NCBI RefSeq assembly: GCF_019423325.1
Contig: NZ_JAHZBQ010000002.1
Span: 1-64,000 of the forward strand
Reading direction: 5' to 3'
DNA length: 64,000 nucleotides
From: Campylobacter sp.
GTDB taxonomy: Bacteria; Campylobacterota; Campylobacteria; Campylobacterales; Campylobacteraceae
A model generated the notes under the pieces. It saw nothing but the letters and a program-made list of their open reading frames with translations. It was not told the origin of the DNA and did no database searches. Numbering within the stretch: the first letter of the stretch is position 1; every line of letters begins with the position of its first letter. The translations under genes and the position numbers were made by a program. Shown here one piece after another: positions 35,889-45,139 of this stretch.

Positions 35889-36299
35889 CTATCTACACTT
35901 TTCGCAGTCTTCGACCGTAGCGGTGATATTTAGCTTGCGGATGAAATTGCCCGCTTTGCGCTCGATGTTTTTCAAAACATCCTTATTAAAGGCATCGTCC
36001 ATGAAAAGATCCGTGACGTTGCCGCATTTTTCGCAGACGACGTGGATATGCGGCATCTGATAGATGTCGTAGCGGCTCTTTTTATTCGGCGCGTTCACCT
36101 CGACCACGACCCCTTCGTCGAGCAGGGTGTTTAAATTTTTATAAACCGTCGCTAGCGAAATAGATGGATAGTCCTCCTTAATCCCCTCGTATAGGTCATC
36201 TATGCTTGGATGTTCGTGGCGATCGAGCACCTTTAGGATGCACAATCTTTGAGGAGTTGCTTTCAAACCGCAAGTTTTGAGTAGTTCTACGTGGCTCAT
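35889..36299 (-). CDS. perR: Peroxide-responsive Fur-family repressor PerR
   Basis: A 136-residue Fur-family regulator. The winged-helix domain has KATPQRLCILKVLDRHEHPS and ISLATVYKNLNTL; metal ligands include HIHVVCEKCG and a C-terminal CEKC, a structural zinc site. It fits Campylobacter PerR by its sequence and by its position between dxs and ubiE. PerR represses katA and ahpC and responds to peroxide through bound iron. A Per-box-like AT-rich sequence (TGATAATATAACTTTA, about 36325-36340) precedes its own start, consistent with autoregulation, which is inferred. Confidence 0.92.
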   Translation of the reverse strand: MSHVELLKTCGLKATPQRLCILKVLDRHEHPSIDDLYEGIKEDYPSISLATVYKNLNTLLDEGVVVEVNAPNKKSRYDIYQMPHIHVVCEKCGNVTDLFMDDAFNKDVLKNIERKAGNFIRKLNITATVEDCEKCR

Positions 36300-36364
36300 T
36301 TTTGTCCTTCAAAAAATTTTAAAGTTATATTATCAAATTTTACTTTAAACAAAGTTGATATTAA

Positions 36365-38197
36365 CTAATACTTTTTATCACTTAATATTCGCTCGGTTAG
36401 AGTTTGGATATCCAAGCCCAAGCTGCGCTCCACGTCGGCGGTCTTGCCGTGCGGCAAAAAGATATCGGCAAACTCAAAGCTCACGATCTTTACGTCCGAA
36501 ATTTCATTTTCTTGCAAAAATGCGCTTAAAATTTCACCGATGCCGCCCTTTTTGGCGTTGTCGCTAAAGACGTACCAAATTTTATCTTTGCGAGCCAAAT
36601 TTCGCAAAAACTCGGCGTCCAAAGGCTTTGCAAAGACTAGATCCACGACGTCCACCTCCATCTGTCCCTCTAGCGCTTCAGCCGTTTTATACGCTCTGCC
36701 AGCGCCGTTTCCGTAGCCGATCAGCGCCACTTGCGCGCTATCGCTGCGCTTTAAAAACACCGATTTTGTAAGCTCCACCGCAGGCGCGCTGGCCTCGTCG
36801 CAGCCCAAGATAAAGCTTCCGCGCGGATAGCGGATCGCCAAAACCCCCTCGTGCGCGTAGGAGTACTCGATGATCCGTTTGAAGCTCGCCTCGTCCCTCG
36901 GCGCGCACATGCTGACGTTCGGGATCGCGTTTAAGAAGCTCACATCAAAGACCCCCTCGTGCGTCTCGCCGTCCTCGCCCACGATGCCCGCGCGATCCAT
37001 CGCAAGGACTAAGCTTAGATTCATAATCGCCGCGTCGTGAACGATCTGATCGAACGCGCGCTGCATGAAGGTCGAATATATCGTAACGTACGGCTTAAAA
37101 CCTTCGCGCGCCATCGCAGCCATCGAGCTTAGCGCATGCGGCTCTGCGATCGCTACATCCCAGAAGCGGTGCGGAAATTTCTCGATCAGCTTATCCATAC
37201 CCGTGCCGCTTGGCATCGCGGCAGTCACGCCCACGACGTTTTCATGCTTGGCGGCTAAGCTTAAAAGCGCTTCGGCATAAATTTGCGTGGCACTTTTGGC
37301 GGCGGATTTTTTCTTAAATTCTCCGCTTTGAATGTCGAAAGGCCCTACGCCGTGCCAGCTCTCCAAATAGCCCTCGGCCTTGTCGTACCCCTTGCCTTTG
37401 ATCGTTTGAGCGTGCACGACGACGGGTTTGCGTGCGCTTTTTGCCGTCTTTAGCGCCGATATGAGATCGGCTAGGTTATGGCCGTCCACCGGGCCGATGT
37501 ATTCGAGCCCCAGCTCCTCAAAATACATCCCAGGTATAATGAGCTTTAGGGAATTTTCAAAGCGCTTTGCCATGTATGTGGCACTTTGCGGAGCGTGGGA
37601 GAGCAGCTCTCTTACGTGGGATTTAAATTTTTGATAGGTCTCGCCCGCCATCGCTTGGCTTAGATATTTGCTAAAGGCGCCGATCGGCTTGCTGATACTC
37701 ATTTTGTTGTCGTTTAGGATGATGATGCAGGGCAGGCGCAGATCGCCGAGCTCGTTCATCGCCTCATAAGTCATGCCGCCGCTCATCGATCCGTCGCCGA
37801 TGAGTACGACCGGCACGCGATCTTCGCGCTTTAGGCTTATCGCTTTTGCCGCGCCCACGGCTAAAGAGATCGACGTCGAGGCGTGCCCTGCGACGAAGTA
37901 ATCAAATTTACTCTCGCTAGGCTTCGTGTAGCCGCTGATACCGCCGAACTGCCTAAGCGAGCCGAACTCCTCCCAGCGGTCCGTCAGAAGCTTGTGTGCG
38001 TAGCTTTGGTGGCTTACGTCGAAGATAAACGGATCGCTCGCGGCGTCGAATACGTAGTGCATCGCCACGATGAGCTCGACGGCGCCCATATTTGAGCTTA
38101 AATGGCCGCCGTTTTTGCTCACGACTTTGATTATGCGCGCTCTGATCTGCGTGCAGAGTTCCCGTAGCTCCTCTAGATTTTTGTTTTTAATATCCAC
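36365..38197 (-). CDS. dxs: 1-deoxy-D-xylulose-5-phosphate synthase
   Basis: First enzyme of the MEP isoprenoid pathway; condenses pyruvate and glyceraldehyde 3-phosphate with thiamine diphosphate. The 610 residues match the family: GGHLSSNMGAVELIVAMHYV, the ThDP motif GDGSMSGGMTYEAMNELGDL with NDNKMSIS, YIGPVDGHN, and the transketolase-type pyrimidine-binding region DRAGIVGEDGETHEGVFD. It overlaps the end of hisC by 11 bases. In C. jejuni fliF, fliG and fliH sit between hisC and dxs; here they are missing. Confidence 0.97.
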   Translation of the reverse strand: MDIKNKNLEELRELCTQIRARIIKVVSKNGGHLSSNMGAVELIVAMHYVFDAASDPFIFDVSHQSYAHKLLTDRWEEFGSLRQFGGISGYTKPSESKFDYFVAGHASTSISLAVGAAKAISLKREDRVPVVLIGDGSMSGGMTYEAMNELGDLRLPCIIILNDNKMSISKPIGAFSKYLSQAMAGETYQKFKSHVRELLSHAPQSATYMAKRFENSLKLIIPGMYFEELGLEYIGPVDGHNLADLISALKTAKSARKPVVVHAQTIKGKGYDKAEGYLESWHGVGPFDIQSGEFKKKSAAKSATQIYAEALLSLAAKHENVVGVTAAMPSGTGMDKLIEKFPHRFWDVAIAEPHALSSMAAMAREGFKPYVTIYSTFMQRAFDQIVHDAAIMNLSLVLAMDRAGIVGEDGETHEGVFDVSFLNAIPNVSMCAPRDEASFKRIIEYSYAHEGVLAIRYPRGSFILGCDEASAPAVELTKSVFLKRSDSAQVALIGYGNGAGRAYKTAEALEGQMEVDVVDLVFAKPLDAEFLRNLARKDKIWYVFSDNAKKGGIGEILSAFLQENEISDVKIVSFEFADIFLPHGKTADVERSLGLDIQTLTERILSDKKY

Positions 38198-39296
38198 TCA
38201 AAATCTCTCCCAGAGCGCCCAAGACGCGATCGTTTTGCCCCTGTGTGCCGATCGTGATACGCACGGCGTTTAGCCCGTAGCTTTTTAAATTTCTAACGAT
38301 GATGCCACGGCGCAGAAGGCTCTCGCAAAGCTCGCTGCTATCTATCGGCCGGCTAAGTTTAAACGTGATGAAATTTGCGTAGCTAGGGGTAAATTCTAAA
38401 TTTCGCTCGCGCGCAAAATCCTCGAAGCGGCTCATCTGCGCGGCGTTGTTTTGCAAGCTCTTTTGCACGAAAGCCTCGTCTTTTAGTGCCGCAATCGCCG
38501 CTGCGAGGCTAAGCGTAGTGATATTAAAAGGCGGGCGTAGCTTATAAAGCGCGTTTATGATTACGCGCGGCGCGATGCCGTAGCCTACGCGCATACCGCC
38601 CAGGCCGTAAACCTTTGAGAAGGTGCCTAGATAGAGCACGTTTTTAAAATTTTGAATTAAAAATTTCGGATCGAGCTTTTTGCGTTTATCTTTAAACGCC
38701 GCAAATTCGTTATATGCGGCATCGATCACCAAAAGCGTATCCTCATCCACGCTACGAGCGAACTCATACACTGCCTCCGCATCCAAGCACTCGCCTAGCG
38801 GATTGTTCGGCACGCACAAAAAGATGACCGAAATTTCATCCCTGTGCGCGTTATAAATTTTTAAAAGCTCAGCCAGATCGTGCTCCTGTGCGCTCGTTTT
38901 GTAAACTTTAGCCTCGCAGTGGCTTGCGTAGATGCCGTACATCGCGAAAGTGACGCCCGCTTGCAGTATCGCGCGGCGCGAATTGAGCTTGGCGTGCAGC
39001 GCAAACTCGATGATCTGATCGCTGCCCGCGCCGATGATGATATTTTGCGGCTCTATGCTGAATTTAGAGGCGAGCGCGCCCTTTAGCTCATACATCGAAT
39101 CATCGGGGTAAAGATGCGCACAGGCGGCATTTTGCACGATTACCTCCTGCACCGCCTCACTAGTGCCGAAGGGGTTTTCGTTGCTGGCAAGCTTTAGCAC
39201 GTCCTGCTTGCGGATACCAAACTCCCGCACCACAAGCTCGATCGGCTTGCCCGCTTCGTAATTGCTTAAATTTTCTACAAATTCATTAAATTTCAT
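38187..39296 (-). CDS. hisC: Histidinol-phosphate aminotransferase
   Basis: Pyridoxal phosphate enzyme of histidine synthesis, 369 residues from ATG 39296 (MKFNEFVENLSNYEAGKPIE). Family blocks are LASNENPFGTS, CVPNNPLGECLD, IDAAYNEFA and the Schiff-base Lys in LGTFSKVYGLGGMRVGYG. The start overlaps the pheA stop (ATGA), so translation is coupled; a longer frame (to 39329) lies inside pheA and is rejected. Downstream it overlaps dxs. Confidence 0.96.
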   Translation of the reverse strand: MKFNEFVENLSNYEAGKPIELVVREFGIRKQDVLKLASNENPFGTSEAVQEVIVQNAACAHLYPDDSMYELKGALASKFSIEPQNIIIGAGSDQIIEFALHAKLNSRRAILQAGVTFAMYGIYASHCEAKVYKTSAQEHDLAELLKIYNAHRDEISVIFLCVPNNPLGECLDAEAVYEFARSVDEDTLLVIDAAYNEFAAFKDKRKKLDPKFLIQNFKNVLYLGTFSKVYGLGGMRVGYGIAPRVIINALYKLRPPFNITTLSLAAAIAALKDEAFVQKSLQNNAAQMSRFEDFARERNLEFTPSYANFITFKLSRPIDSSELCESLLRRGIIVRNLKSYGLNAVRITIGTQGQNDRVLGALGEILSGY

Positions 39297-40372
39297 CACT
39301 CCCCTCCGTTTATGTAACTTCCCAGCCATGTGATTTCGTGGCCGTTTTTCTGCGCGTTTTGCAGCACGCGCGCCACTCGCTCGTCGTCGATATGTCCCTC
39401 AAAATCGACATAAAAGACACATTTAAAATCCCTAAGCTTGACAGGGCGGCTTTCTAATTTGGTTAAATTTATCCCCTCGTTGCGAAACATCTGCAAAAAG
39501 TCCACGAGTCCGCCCGGACGGTCGTCTGTTTTGGCTAGGATGCTCGTTTTGTTGCGGTCGCTCTTTTGGTTTTTAAAGTCGCTCAGCACGAAAAAGCGCG
39601 TGCGATTGGCGGAGTTGTCCTCGATCTTTTGAAACATCATCGGCACGCCGTAAAGATCGGCGGCGATCTTGGAGCAGATCGCGGCGGAGTGCGGCGTAGC
39701 GGCTGCCATCTGCGCCGCAAGCGCAGTCGATTTGGTCGCGGTAAATTTAACTCCGCTAAGGCCGTGATCGTCTAGAAATTTAAGGCACTGATTATATCCT
39801 TGCGGATGCGAGAATATCTGATCCACCGTGCTTACGTCGTCGCAGTGGCTCGCAAAACAGTGGTGGATATCCATATAAATTTCGGCGACGATCTTGACGC
39901 CCTCATATTTTCGCAAGCAATCAAGCGTCGCGCCCACCGCGCCTTCGGTGTTGTTTTCGATCGGCACGACGCCGTATTTGGCCTCTCCACTATCAAGCTC
40001 CTTAAAGACCGCCTCGATGTTCGATAGCGGCAGATAGGAGCTTACCGCGCCGAAACGGCTCTTGGCGGCTTGGTGCGAATAGGTGCCGAAAGGCCCTAAA
40101 AACGCGACGATTTGCGGCTTTTCTAAATTTCGCGAAACCGAAAAAATTTCAAAAAATATCGCCTCGATCGCCTCTTTGCTTAAATTTCGCGCCTTTCCGC
40201 CATCCAGCCTACTGATGATCGAGCGCTCGCGCTCCGGGCGGTAGATCGCGCTGCCAGCGGTCTGCTTCAGCTCGCCGATCTTTTTGACAAACCCCATGCG
40301 CTCGTCGATAAGGCGCAAAATTTCATCATCCAGCCTGTCGATACAAACGCGCAGATCATCGATGTTTTGCAT
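39296..40372 (-). CDS. pheA: Bifunctional chorismate mutase/prephenate dehydratase
   Basis: Two steps of phenylalanine synthesis. The N-terminal 90 residues are an AroQ-type chorismate mutase (VCIDRLDDEILRLIDERMGF). The dehydratase domain has LGPFGTYSHQAA, VVPIENNTEGAVGATLD, SHPQGYNQC and NRTRFFVLSD, and the C-terminal ACT domain has the phenylalanine-binding GLVDFLQMFRNEGINLTKLE and ESRP motifs, so feedback inhibition is expected. Start ATG 40372 has AAGGAGG upstream, preferred over the frame's earlier codons. 358 residues. Confidence 0.97.
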   Translation of the reverse strand: MQNIDDLRVCIDRLDDEILRLIDERMGFVKKIGELKQTAGSAIYRPERERSIISRLDGGKARNLSKEAIEAIFFEIFSVSRNLEKPQIVAFLGPFGTYSHQAAKSRFGAVSSYLPLSNIEAVFKELDSGEAKYGVVPIENNTEGAVGATLDCLRKYEGVKIVAEIYMDIHHCFASHCDDVSTVDQIFSHPQGYNQCLKFLDDHGLSGVKFTATKSTALAAQMAAATPHSAAICSKIAADLYGVPMMFQKIEDNSANRTRFFVLSDFKNQKSDRNKTSILAKTDDRPGGLVDFLQMFRNEGINLTKLESRPVKLRDFKCVFYVDFEGHIDDERVARVLQNAQKNGHEITWLGSYINGGE

Positions 40373-40715
40373 CACAACCCTCCTTTTGCTTGCCCTCAAA
40401 TTTCGGCACGGATTTTAGAAATTTCACGCCGCCTCTTTTGCCGTACGCTTTGAAATTTTTACCGCGCGAACTTAAAATTTCATCGCTTGCGATTACTGTG
40501 CCGCAACTTCCGCGCACTAAGAAGGCGCGATAAAATCCGTCGCAGCGAGATCTAAAATTTAAAGGGGCCATGCATCCTGGCTTGGAATTTAAAGCAGCGG
40601 TGCGTTTAAAATTTAAGACCGTGCTTGCTGCTGCGTTAAAATTTAAAGCCGCTGCGCGCTCAGATTTGAAATTTAAGATCGCGCCCTGTTTTAGACGGCT
40701 CGCCGCGCGGCTCAT
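40356..40715 (-). CDS. Unknown ORF with LNFK repeats between lysA and pheA
   Basis: A 119-codon frame whose ATG overlaps the lysA stop (ATGA) and whose end overlaps the start of pheA by 17 bases, a layout typical of coupled genes. The first half is four imperfect repeats of (A)LNFK/LNFN, which come from a DNA repeat of TTTAAA/AAATTT words spaced by GC-rich bases; the second half is Lys/Gly-rich. No family recognised. C. jejuni has a HAD-type hydrolase gene (Cj0315) here. It may be a remnant, a noncoding repeat, or a lineage-specific gene. Confidence 0.3.
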   Translation of the reverse strand: MSRAASRLKQGAILNFKSERAAALNFNAAASTVLNFKRTAALNSKPGCMAPLNFRSRCDGFYRAFLVRGSCGTVIASDEILSSRGKNFKAYGKRGGVKFLKSVPKFEGKQKEGCDAKHR

Positions 40716-42025
40716 ACGAGATCCTTTTCGAGCGCGATTAGATCATCAAAGCTCTCGCGCTTTCTAATCAGGCGGTCCTGTCCGTCGTAAACCGCGACCT
40801 CGGCGGCGCGACAGCGGGTGTTGTAGTTGCTCGACATCGAAAAGCCGTAGGCGCCGGCGCTTTTGATCGCGAGCAGATCGCCGCTTTGTAGGCTAGGCAG
40901 GCTAACGCCTTTGGCCAAAAAATCGCCGCTTTCGCAGATCGGCCCCACGACGTCGCAGAGGCTAGCTGCGGCTAAATTTGCGCCGCCCAAAATTTTTTCA
41001 TCCGCGCAGCAGCCGCTTGTTTGATCCGAGCCCCTGCCGCTTAAATTTACTTCGCTCGCGCCAGCTTCGTCTAAATTTATACCCTCCGAAGCGCTAACGA
41101 TCTCGATGGCGTGGTGCGCGCCGTAGAGGCTCGGACGTATGAGATCGTTCATCGCGCCGTCAACGATGACGAAGCGCTTGCCGCAGTTTTGTTTTTCATA
41201 AAGCACGCGGGTAAGAAATACCCCCGCAGCCCCCGCGATGAAGCGCCCTGGCTCGCACACGATCGTGACGTCTAGCCCGCTTAGACTGCGCAAGATCCCC
41301 TGCGCGTAGTCGTAGAGCACGATCTGTTTTTCATCCTCGTAGCGGATGCCGATGCCGCCGCCCACGTCGAAAAATTTTATATCGATCTCAAGGGCTCGCA
41401 GCTCTCGCAGCAGATCGCTTACGATCTTTGCGGCATCGCAGATCGGAGAAATGTCCGTAAGCTGGCTGCCGATGTGAAAGTGGATACCGACGGGATTTAA
41501 AAATTTGCTCTTTTTGGCGTAGATATACATCTTGCGCGCGGTCCCGATACTAACGCCGAATTTGTTCTCATTTAGCCCCGTGGAGATGTAGGGGTGGGTC
41601 TTAGCATCAACGTTCGGATTTACGCGGATGCTAATGCGAACGGGCTTATTTAGCTTTTGCGCGATTTGCTCGAGGCGCAGCATCTCGGCTTCGCTTTCTA
41701 AATTTATCAGCAAGATGTCCGACTTTAGCGCAAACTCGAGCTCGCTATCTTGCTTACCGACGCCTGAAAATATGATCTTATAGCTCTTTGCGCCGATATA
41801 CAGAGCGCGGCGCAACTCGCCGATACTGACGCAGTCAAAGCCGCTGCCCAGATCCGATAGAAATTTTAAAATGCTTAAATTAGAGCTTGCCTTAATCGCG
41901 AAGCAGACGAGCGACTTGCGCGCTGCGAAGGCCTCTTTGAGCGCTATAAAATTCTTTTGTATCTCGTTAAAATCGTAAACGTATAAAGGAGTGCCGTATT
42001 TGCGGGCTAAGCTTGAATAATCCAT
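40712..42025 (-). CDS. lysA: Diaminopimelate decarboxylase
   Basis: Last step of lysine synthesis. A fold III pyridoxal phosphate enzyme of 437 residues: TPLYVYDF at the start, Schiff-base Lys in VCFAIKASSNLSIL, HFHIGSQLTD, FDVGGGIGIRY, EPGRFIAGAAGVF, and near the C-terminus GPICESGDFLAKG and SAGAYGFSMSSNYN. A Ser/Gly-rich insertion around residues 320-335 (GSDQTSGCCADEKILGG) is longer than usual. It lies between the lptG and pheA genes as in C. jejuni. Confidence 0.96.
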   Translation of the reverse strand: MDYSSLARKYGTPLYVYDFNEIQKNFIALKEAFAARKSLVCFAIKASSNLSILKFLSDLGSGFDCVSIGELRRALYIGAKSYKIIFSGVGKQDSELEFALKSDILLINLESEAEMLRLEQIAQKLNKPVRISIRVNPNVDAKTHPYISTGLNENKFGVSIGTARKMYIYAKKSKFLNPVGIHFHIGSQLTDISPICDAAKIVSDLLRELRALEIDIKFFDVGGGIGIRYEDEKQIVLYDYAQGILRSLSGLDVTIVCEPGRFIAGAAGVFLTRVLYEKQNCGKRFVIVDGAMNDLIRPSLYGAHHAIEIVSASEGINLDEAGASEVNLSGRGSDQTSGCCADEKILGGANLAAASLCDVVGPICESGDFLAKGVSLPSLQSGDLLAIKSAGAYGFSMSSNYNTRCRAAEVAVYDGQDRLIRKRESFDDLIALEKDLV

Positions 42026-42070
42026 AGAATTTCCACCGATAAATTTTGCGCCATTCTAACAAATCAAGGC

Positions 42071-43117
42071 TTAACGATGCTTAAAAACTAAAAATGCCGC
42101 AAAGCCTAATAGCGCTGTTATGGGCACGATAATGCCAAGTTCTGGGATGATGACGCCGTTGAGAGAAAACCTAATTAACACGAAAAGCACGCCCCAAGCG
42201 CATAGCGTAGCGATAAAAAATCCAAAGCTTAGTAGCGCGAGATTAAAAAATCGCCCCGTAACGGGCAGGTAATAATACAGCACCAATACCGCTAAAGGCG
42301 CAAATAACGGAAAAAATATCATATTATAAAGACTTGCTTTTATAGTGGAGATATTCACGCCTTGATGCGAAAAGGTGCGGATCGAACGCAAAGCATCCCT
42401 GATCGAATATACATTACTCGTATCATAAACGCTTGCAATTGAGCTTGGATCAAAGCCCTTAAGCGCCTCGCTCTGCGCGCTAAACTCACTTCTTAATCCA
42501 CTTCCTCCAAGCTTAAGCTGCGCTGGTAAAGTGGTGGTATTTACGTCGCGCAGATGCCAAATTTTGCCTGCGTATTCGCCAGAGCTTGCATGCGAGCGCG
42601 AAGCAACGGAGTTATCCCCTATATCAAAGATCGTTATATCATTTGCGTTTTTGCCGTTTAGAGCTTTGATGTAGATATATTTACCCTCAAATTTCAAAAA
42701 CATATCTCCCCCCGTAGGCGATAAATCGGTTAAATTCTTTTGAAATTTTAATGCGTATGCAAACGGGGTGGAATTTAAAGCTATAAAGCCTGCAGTAATC
42801 GCAAGTGCGATCAAAAATGGAGGGATTATCAGCGCGTTTTTGCTAACTCCAAGCGCATAAAAGCTCACCAGCTCGTTGCTACGGATCATATTAAAGCCCA
42901 TCAAAATAAGCGCAAAAATAAGACTTAGCGGCAGCGTGTAACTAAGCGCGACCGCTGCAGTTAGAGCGATATACAAAAGAGCGGTATTCGCGCTTGAAGG
43001 AAAATCTTTGAGATTAGTAAGCACATCGATGCCTACATAAAAGCACTCAAGGGCTATTAGCAGGATAAAAAAATACTTCAGATAAGAAAGAGCCGCGTAT
43101 TTTACGTATAACTTCAC
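42071..43117 (-). CDS. lptG: LPS export permease LptG (LptF/LptG family)
   Basis: A 348-residue inner-membrane protein of the LptF/LptG (YjgP/YjgQ) family, which with LptB extracts lipopolysaccharide from the inner membrane. Three membrane segments at the N-terminus (to about residue 115, including MIRSNELVSFYALGVSK, the conserved coupling-helix region), a periplasmic jellyroll-like domain (about 130-260), and three C-terminal membrane segments (FFPLFAPLAVLVLYYYLP...) give the usual 3+3 topology. Translation starts at GTG 43117 overlapping the pth stop (GTGA). Confidence 0.88.
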   Translation of the reverse strand: MKLYVKYAALSYLKYFFILLIALECFYVGIDVLTNLKDFPSSANTALLYIALTAAVALSYTLPLSLIFALILMGFNMIRSNELVSFYALGVSKNALIIPPFLIALAITAGFIALNSTPFAYALKFQKNLTDLSPTGGDMFLKFEGKYIYIKALNGKNANDITIFDIGDNSVASRSHASSGEYAGKIWHLRDVNTTTLPAQLKLGGSGLRSEFSAQSEALKGFDPSSIASVYDTSNVYSIRDALRSIRTFSHQGVNISTIKASLYNMIFFPLFAPLAVLVLYYYLPVTGRFFNLALLSFGFFIATLCAWGVLFVLIRFSLNGVIIPELGIIVPITALLGFAAFLVFKHR

Positions 43118-43671
43118 ACCCTAGCCTTTTTAATCGTAAATTTTTGCGCGATCTGCTCTATATCCGAGCAAATGAGCTCTTCTACCGCGCGCGCGACATA
43201 GGGTAAAATTTCACTCAGCTTCTCGCGCTCGCTTTCGTTAAAATTTCCGAGTACGAAATTTGCCGCGTCCTGCCCTTGCTGTTTTTTACCCACGCCGATA
43301 CGCACGCGCTCGTAATCCGCGCCGATTAGCGCGTCGATCGATTTGATCCCGTTGTGCCCGCCGCTACTGCCGCCTTTTTTAAATTTAACGGCGCCCAGAT
43401 CCAAATCTATATCGTCGTGCACCACAATGATGCGCTCGGGCTTATAAAAATCGTTCACCGCCTTTACGGAGTTGCCGCTTAAGTTCATAAAAGTTTGGGG
43501 TTTTAAAAGAAGAAGCGAGCCCTTTTTAAAAAGCTCGCCTTGGAATTTAGACGAGCCGAGCTCGCTAAAGCCGCCCGTCTTTAAAATTTCGTCGATTAGC
43601 ATAAAACCGACATTGTGTCTGGTGTCTGCGTATTTCTGAGCAGGATTCCCAAGTCCTGCGATCAGTATCAT
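43114..43671 (-). CDS. pth: Peptidyl-tRNA hydrolase
   Basis: Cleaves peptidyl-tRNA released during translation. The 185 residues include the family signatures: GLGNPAQKYADTRHNVGF with catalytic His (TRHN, near 18), PQTFMNLSGNSV, VVHDDIDLDLG and KKGGSSGGHNGIKSID. It follows rplY by eight bases and overlaps lptG by four, matching C. jejuni (rplY-pth-lptG). Confidence 0.97.
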   Translation of the reverse strand: MILIAGLGNPAQKYADTRHNVGFMLIDEILKTGGFSELGSSKFQGELFKKGSLLLLKPQTFMNLSGNSVKAVNDFYKPERIIVVHDDIDLDLGAVKFKKGGSSGGHNGIKSIDALIGADYERVRIGVGKKQQGQDAANFVLGNFNESEREKLSEILPYVARAVEELICSDIEQIAQKFTIKKARV

Positions 43672-43679
43672 AGGCGCCC

Positions 43680-44216
43680 CTATTTAGCCGAAGTAACTCC
43701 GACTACCGCTACTGAGCCGTCTAGAATGATGCCGACGCCCTCTTTTACCGGAATGTCTCGGATCAAAAGCGAATCGCCTACGTCAAGATCGCTCACATCG
43801 AGCGTAAAATCGTTTGGTAGATCTTTGCCTGCGCATTTTACGGCGATACGGCGCTTGGATTGCACCAAAATACCTTTGTTTTTTAAGCCTTTAGCGACGC
43901 CAGTTACCTTAACCGGCACTAGATATTTACTTACCACGTCATCCTGAACTACGCGCAAATCTACGTGAGTTAGGGTGTTTGTGACGGGGTGCTTTTGGTA
44001 TTCTTGCACTATAACGCGATATGTCTTACCGCCCACGCTAACCTCGAAAGGAAGATCCTCTTTTGCGCGCATAGCTTTGATAAAGTCGTTTACCTTAAAC
44101 GCTGCGTTAATATTTTCAAATCCTTTCGCATAAATATTAGCGATTAGATAACCATCTCGTTTTAGGGATTTTGAAGCCCTTTTACCGATACTATCTCTAA
44201 CGATACCTTCTAACAT
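43680..44216 (-). CDS. rplY: 50S ribosomal protein L25/general stress protein Ctc
   Basis: Binds 5S rRNA. The start is ATG 44216 (MLEGIVRDSIGKRASKSLKR), with AAGGAAA upstream, giving 178 residues; the longer frame to 44297 has no ribosome site. The L25 domain (YLIANIYAKG, TLTHVDLRVVQ) is followed by the TL5/Ctc C-terminal beta domain (VPVKVTGVAKGLKNKGILVQ, LDVSDLDVGDSLLIRDIP). It heads the pth-lptG-lysA group. Confidence 0.95.
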   Translation of the reverse strand: MLEGIVRDSIGKRASKSLKRDGYLIANIYAKGFENINAAFKVNDFIKAMRAKEDLPFEVSVGGKTYRVIVQEYQKHPVTNTLTHVDLRVVQDDVVSKYLVPVKVTGVAKGLKNKGILVQSKRRIAVKCAGKDLPNDFTLDVSDLDVGDSLLIRDIPVKEGVGIILDGSVAVVGVTSAK

Positions 44217-44305
44217 TAGGTTTCCTTTGTGAAAAAATGAAGCGTGATAATAGCTAAATGTTGCTTTAAATCTATTTAAGCGCCTATCGGAATTCAAAGG
44301 CGGAT

Positions 44306-45103
44306 TTAATCCGCCATCTTATAAAAATCACCCACAATCTTATAGAATTCCACATCCTTCATAACGGCCCTTTTTACCTTTCTCGGCTGCCCTGTTTTGG
44401 TTATCGTCTCTATTTCTTCGCGCTCGCCAGTATCTACTTGGGTTTTATTTAAGGCTTTTTCTTTTATCAAGATTAAATTTGCGCCGTATTTTTCAGCTTT
44501 TCTTAGAAATTCATATTCCGTTCTTTTGAAATCTTCCCCCTGTTCTTCGATATTTTTTACTACTAGTCTGATTTTTTTGCCATTTTCTTTAAGCTCATCT
44601 AATTCTTTTTCATCGTCTATTTGCATTATTGTTTCTTTTAAACGCTCAAAATTTTTTTTATGTTCTTCTATTTGTCGTTGCCTTTCAGCTTCTTTTTCAG
44701 CTTTTATTCTTTGTCTTTCAGCTTCCTCTTTGGCTCGGATCCTTTTTCGTTTAGCCTCCTCCTCAGCCTCTCTTTTTAGTCTTTCTTCTCTTATTCGCTT
44801 TCTTTCTGCTTCTTCCTCGGCTTCCAGTCTTTCTTTTTCGGCTTTCTCTTTAGCTTCCATTTCATCTTTTATTACACCCGAATACATCATTATTGATATA
44901 CCAATAAAAATACTCATACTTATAAGCCCTGCGATATCTATATTTACTCCAAGCCAATCGGTAATTAAAAAGCTCACTAAGCTTAATATAAATAAAAATA
45001 TAGCTGCATTCCGAAATGCTCTTCTCCACTTGATAAAAAGTGCTATAAGTATAACTAGAGTAATTGGCGTCAGCACCGAAACTATGTTATGAACGGTTTC
45101 CAT
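44306..45103 (-). CDS. Membrane-anchored coiled-coil protein, unknown function
   Basis: A 265-residue protein with three N-terminal hydrophobic segments (about 8-24, 32-49, 55-75), then a highly charged Glu/Lys/Arg heptad stretch (about 79-155; repeats like AEEEAERKRIREERLKREAE) predicted to be a long cytoplasmic coiled coil, and a mixed C-terminal domain (about 165-265, FKRTEYEFLRKAEKYGANLI). AT-rich codons set it apart from rplY next door. It follows a PD-(D/E)XK nuclease gene by 36 bases. Family not recognised; a membrane-tethered structural or defence role is possible but unproven. Confidence 0.72.
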   Translation of the reverse strand: METVHNIVSVLTPITLVILIALFIKWRRAFRNAAIFLFILSLVSFLITDWLGVNIDIAGLISMSIFIGISIMMYSGVIKDEMEAKEKAEKERLEAEEEAERKRIREERLKREAEEEAKRKRIRAKEEAERQRIKAEKEAERQRQIEEHKKNFERLKETIMQIDDEKELDELKENGKKIRLVVKNIEEQGEDFKRTEYEFLRKAEKYGANLILIKEKALNKTQVDTGEREEIETITKTGQPRKVKRAVMKDVEFYKIVGDFYKMAD

Positions 45104-45139
45104 TTTTTCTCCTTTATTTTTTAAAAAATACGTGACTTA

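Noticed and set aside
44397..45092. 231-codon Ser/Phe/Leu-rich plus-strand frame
   Set aside because: Antisense shadow of the coiled-coil gene; Glu/Lys codons read as Ser/Phe on the opposite strand.
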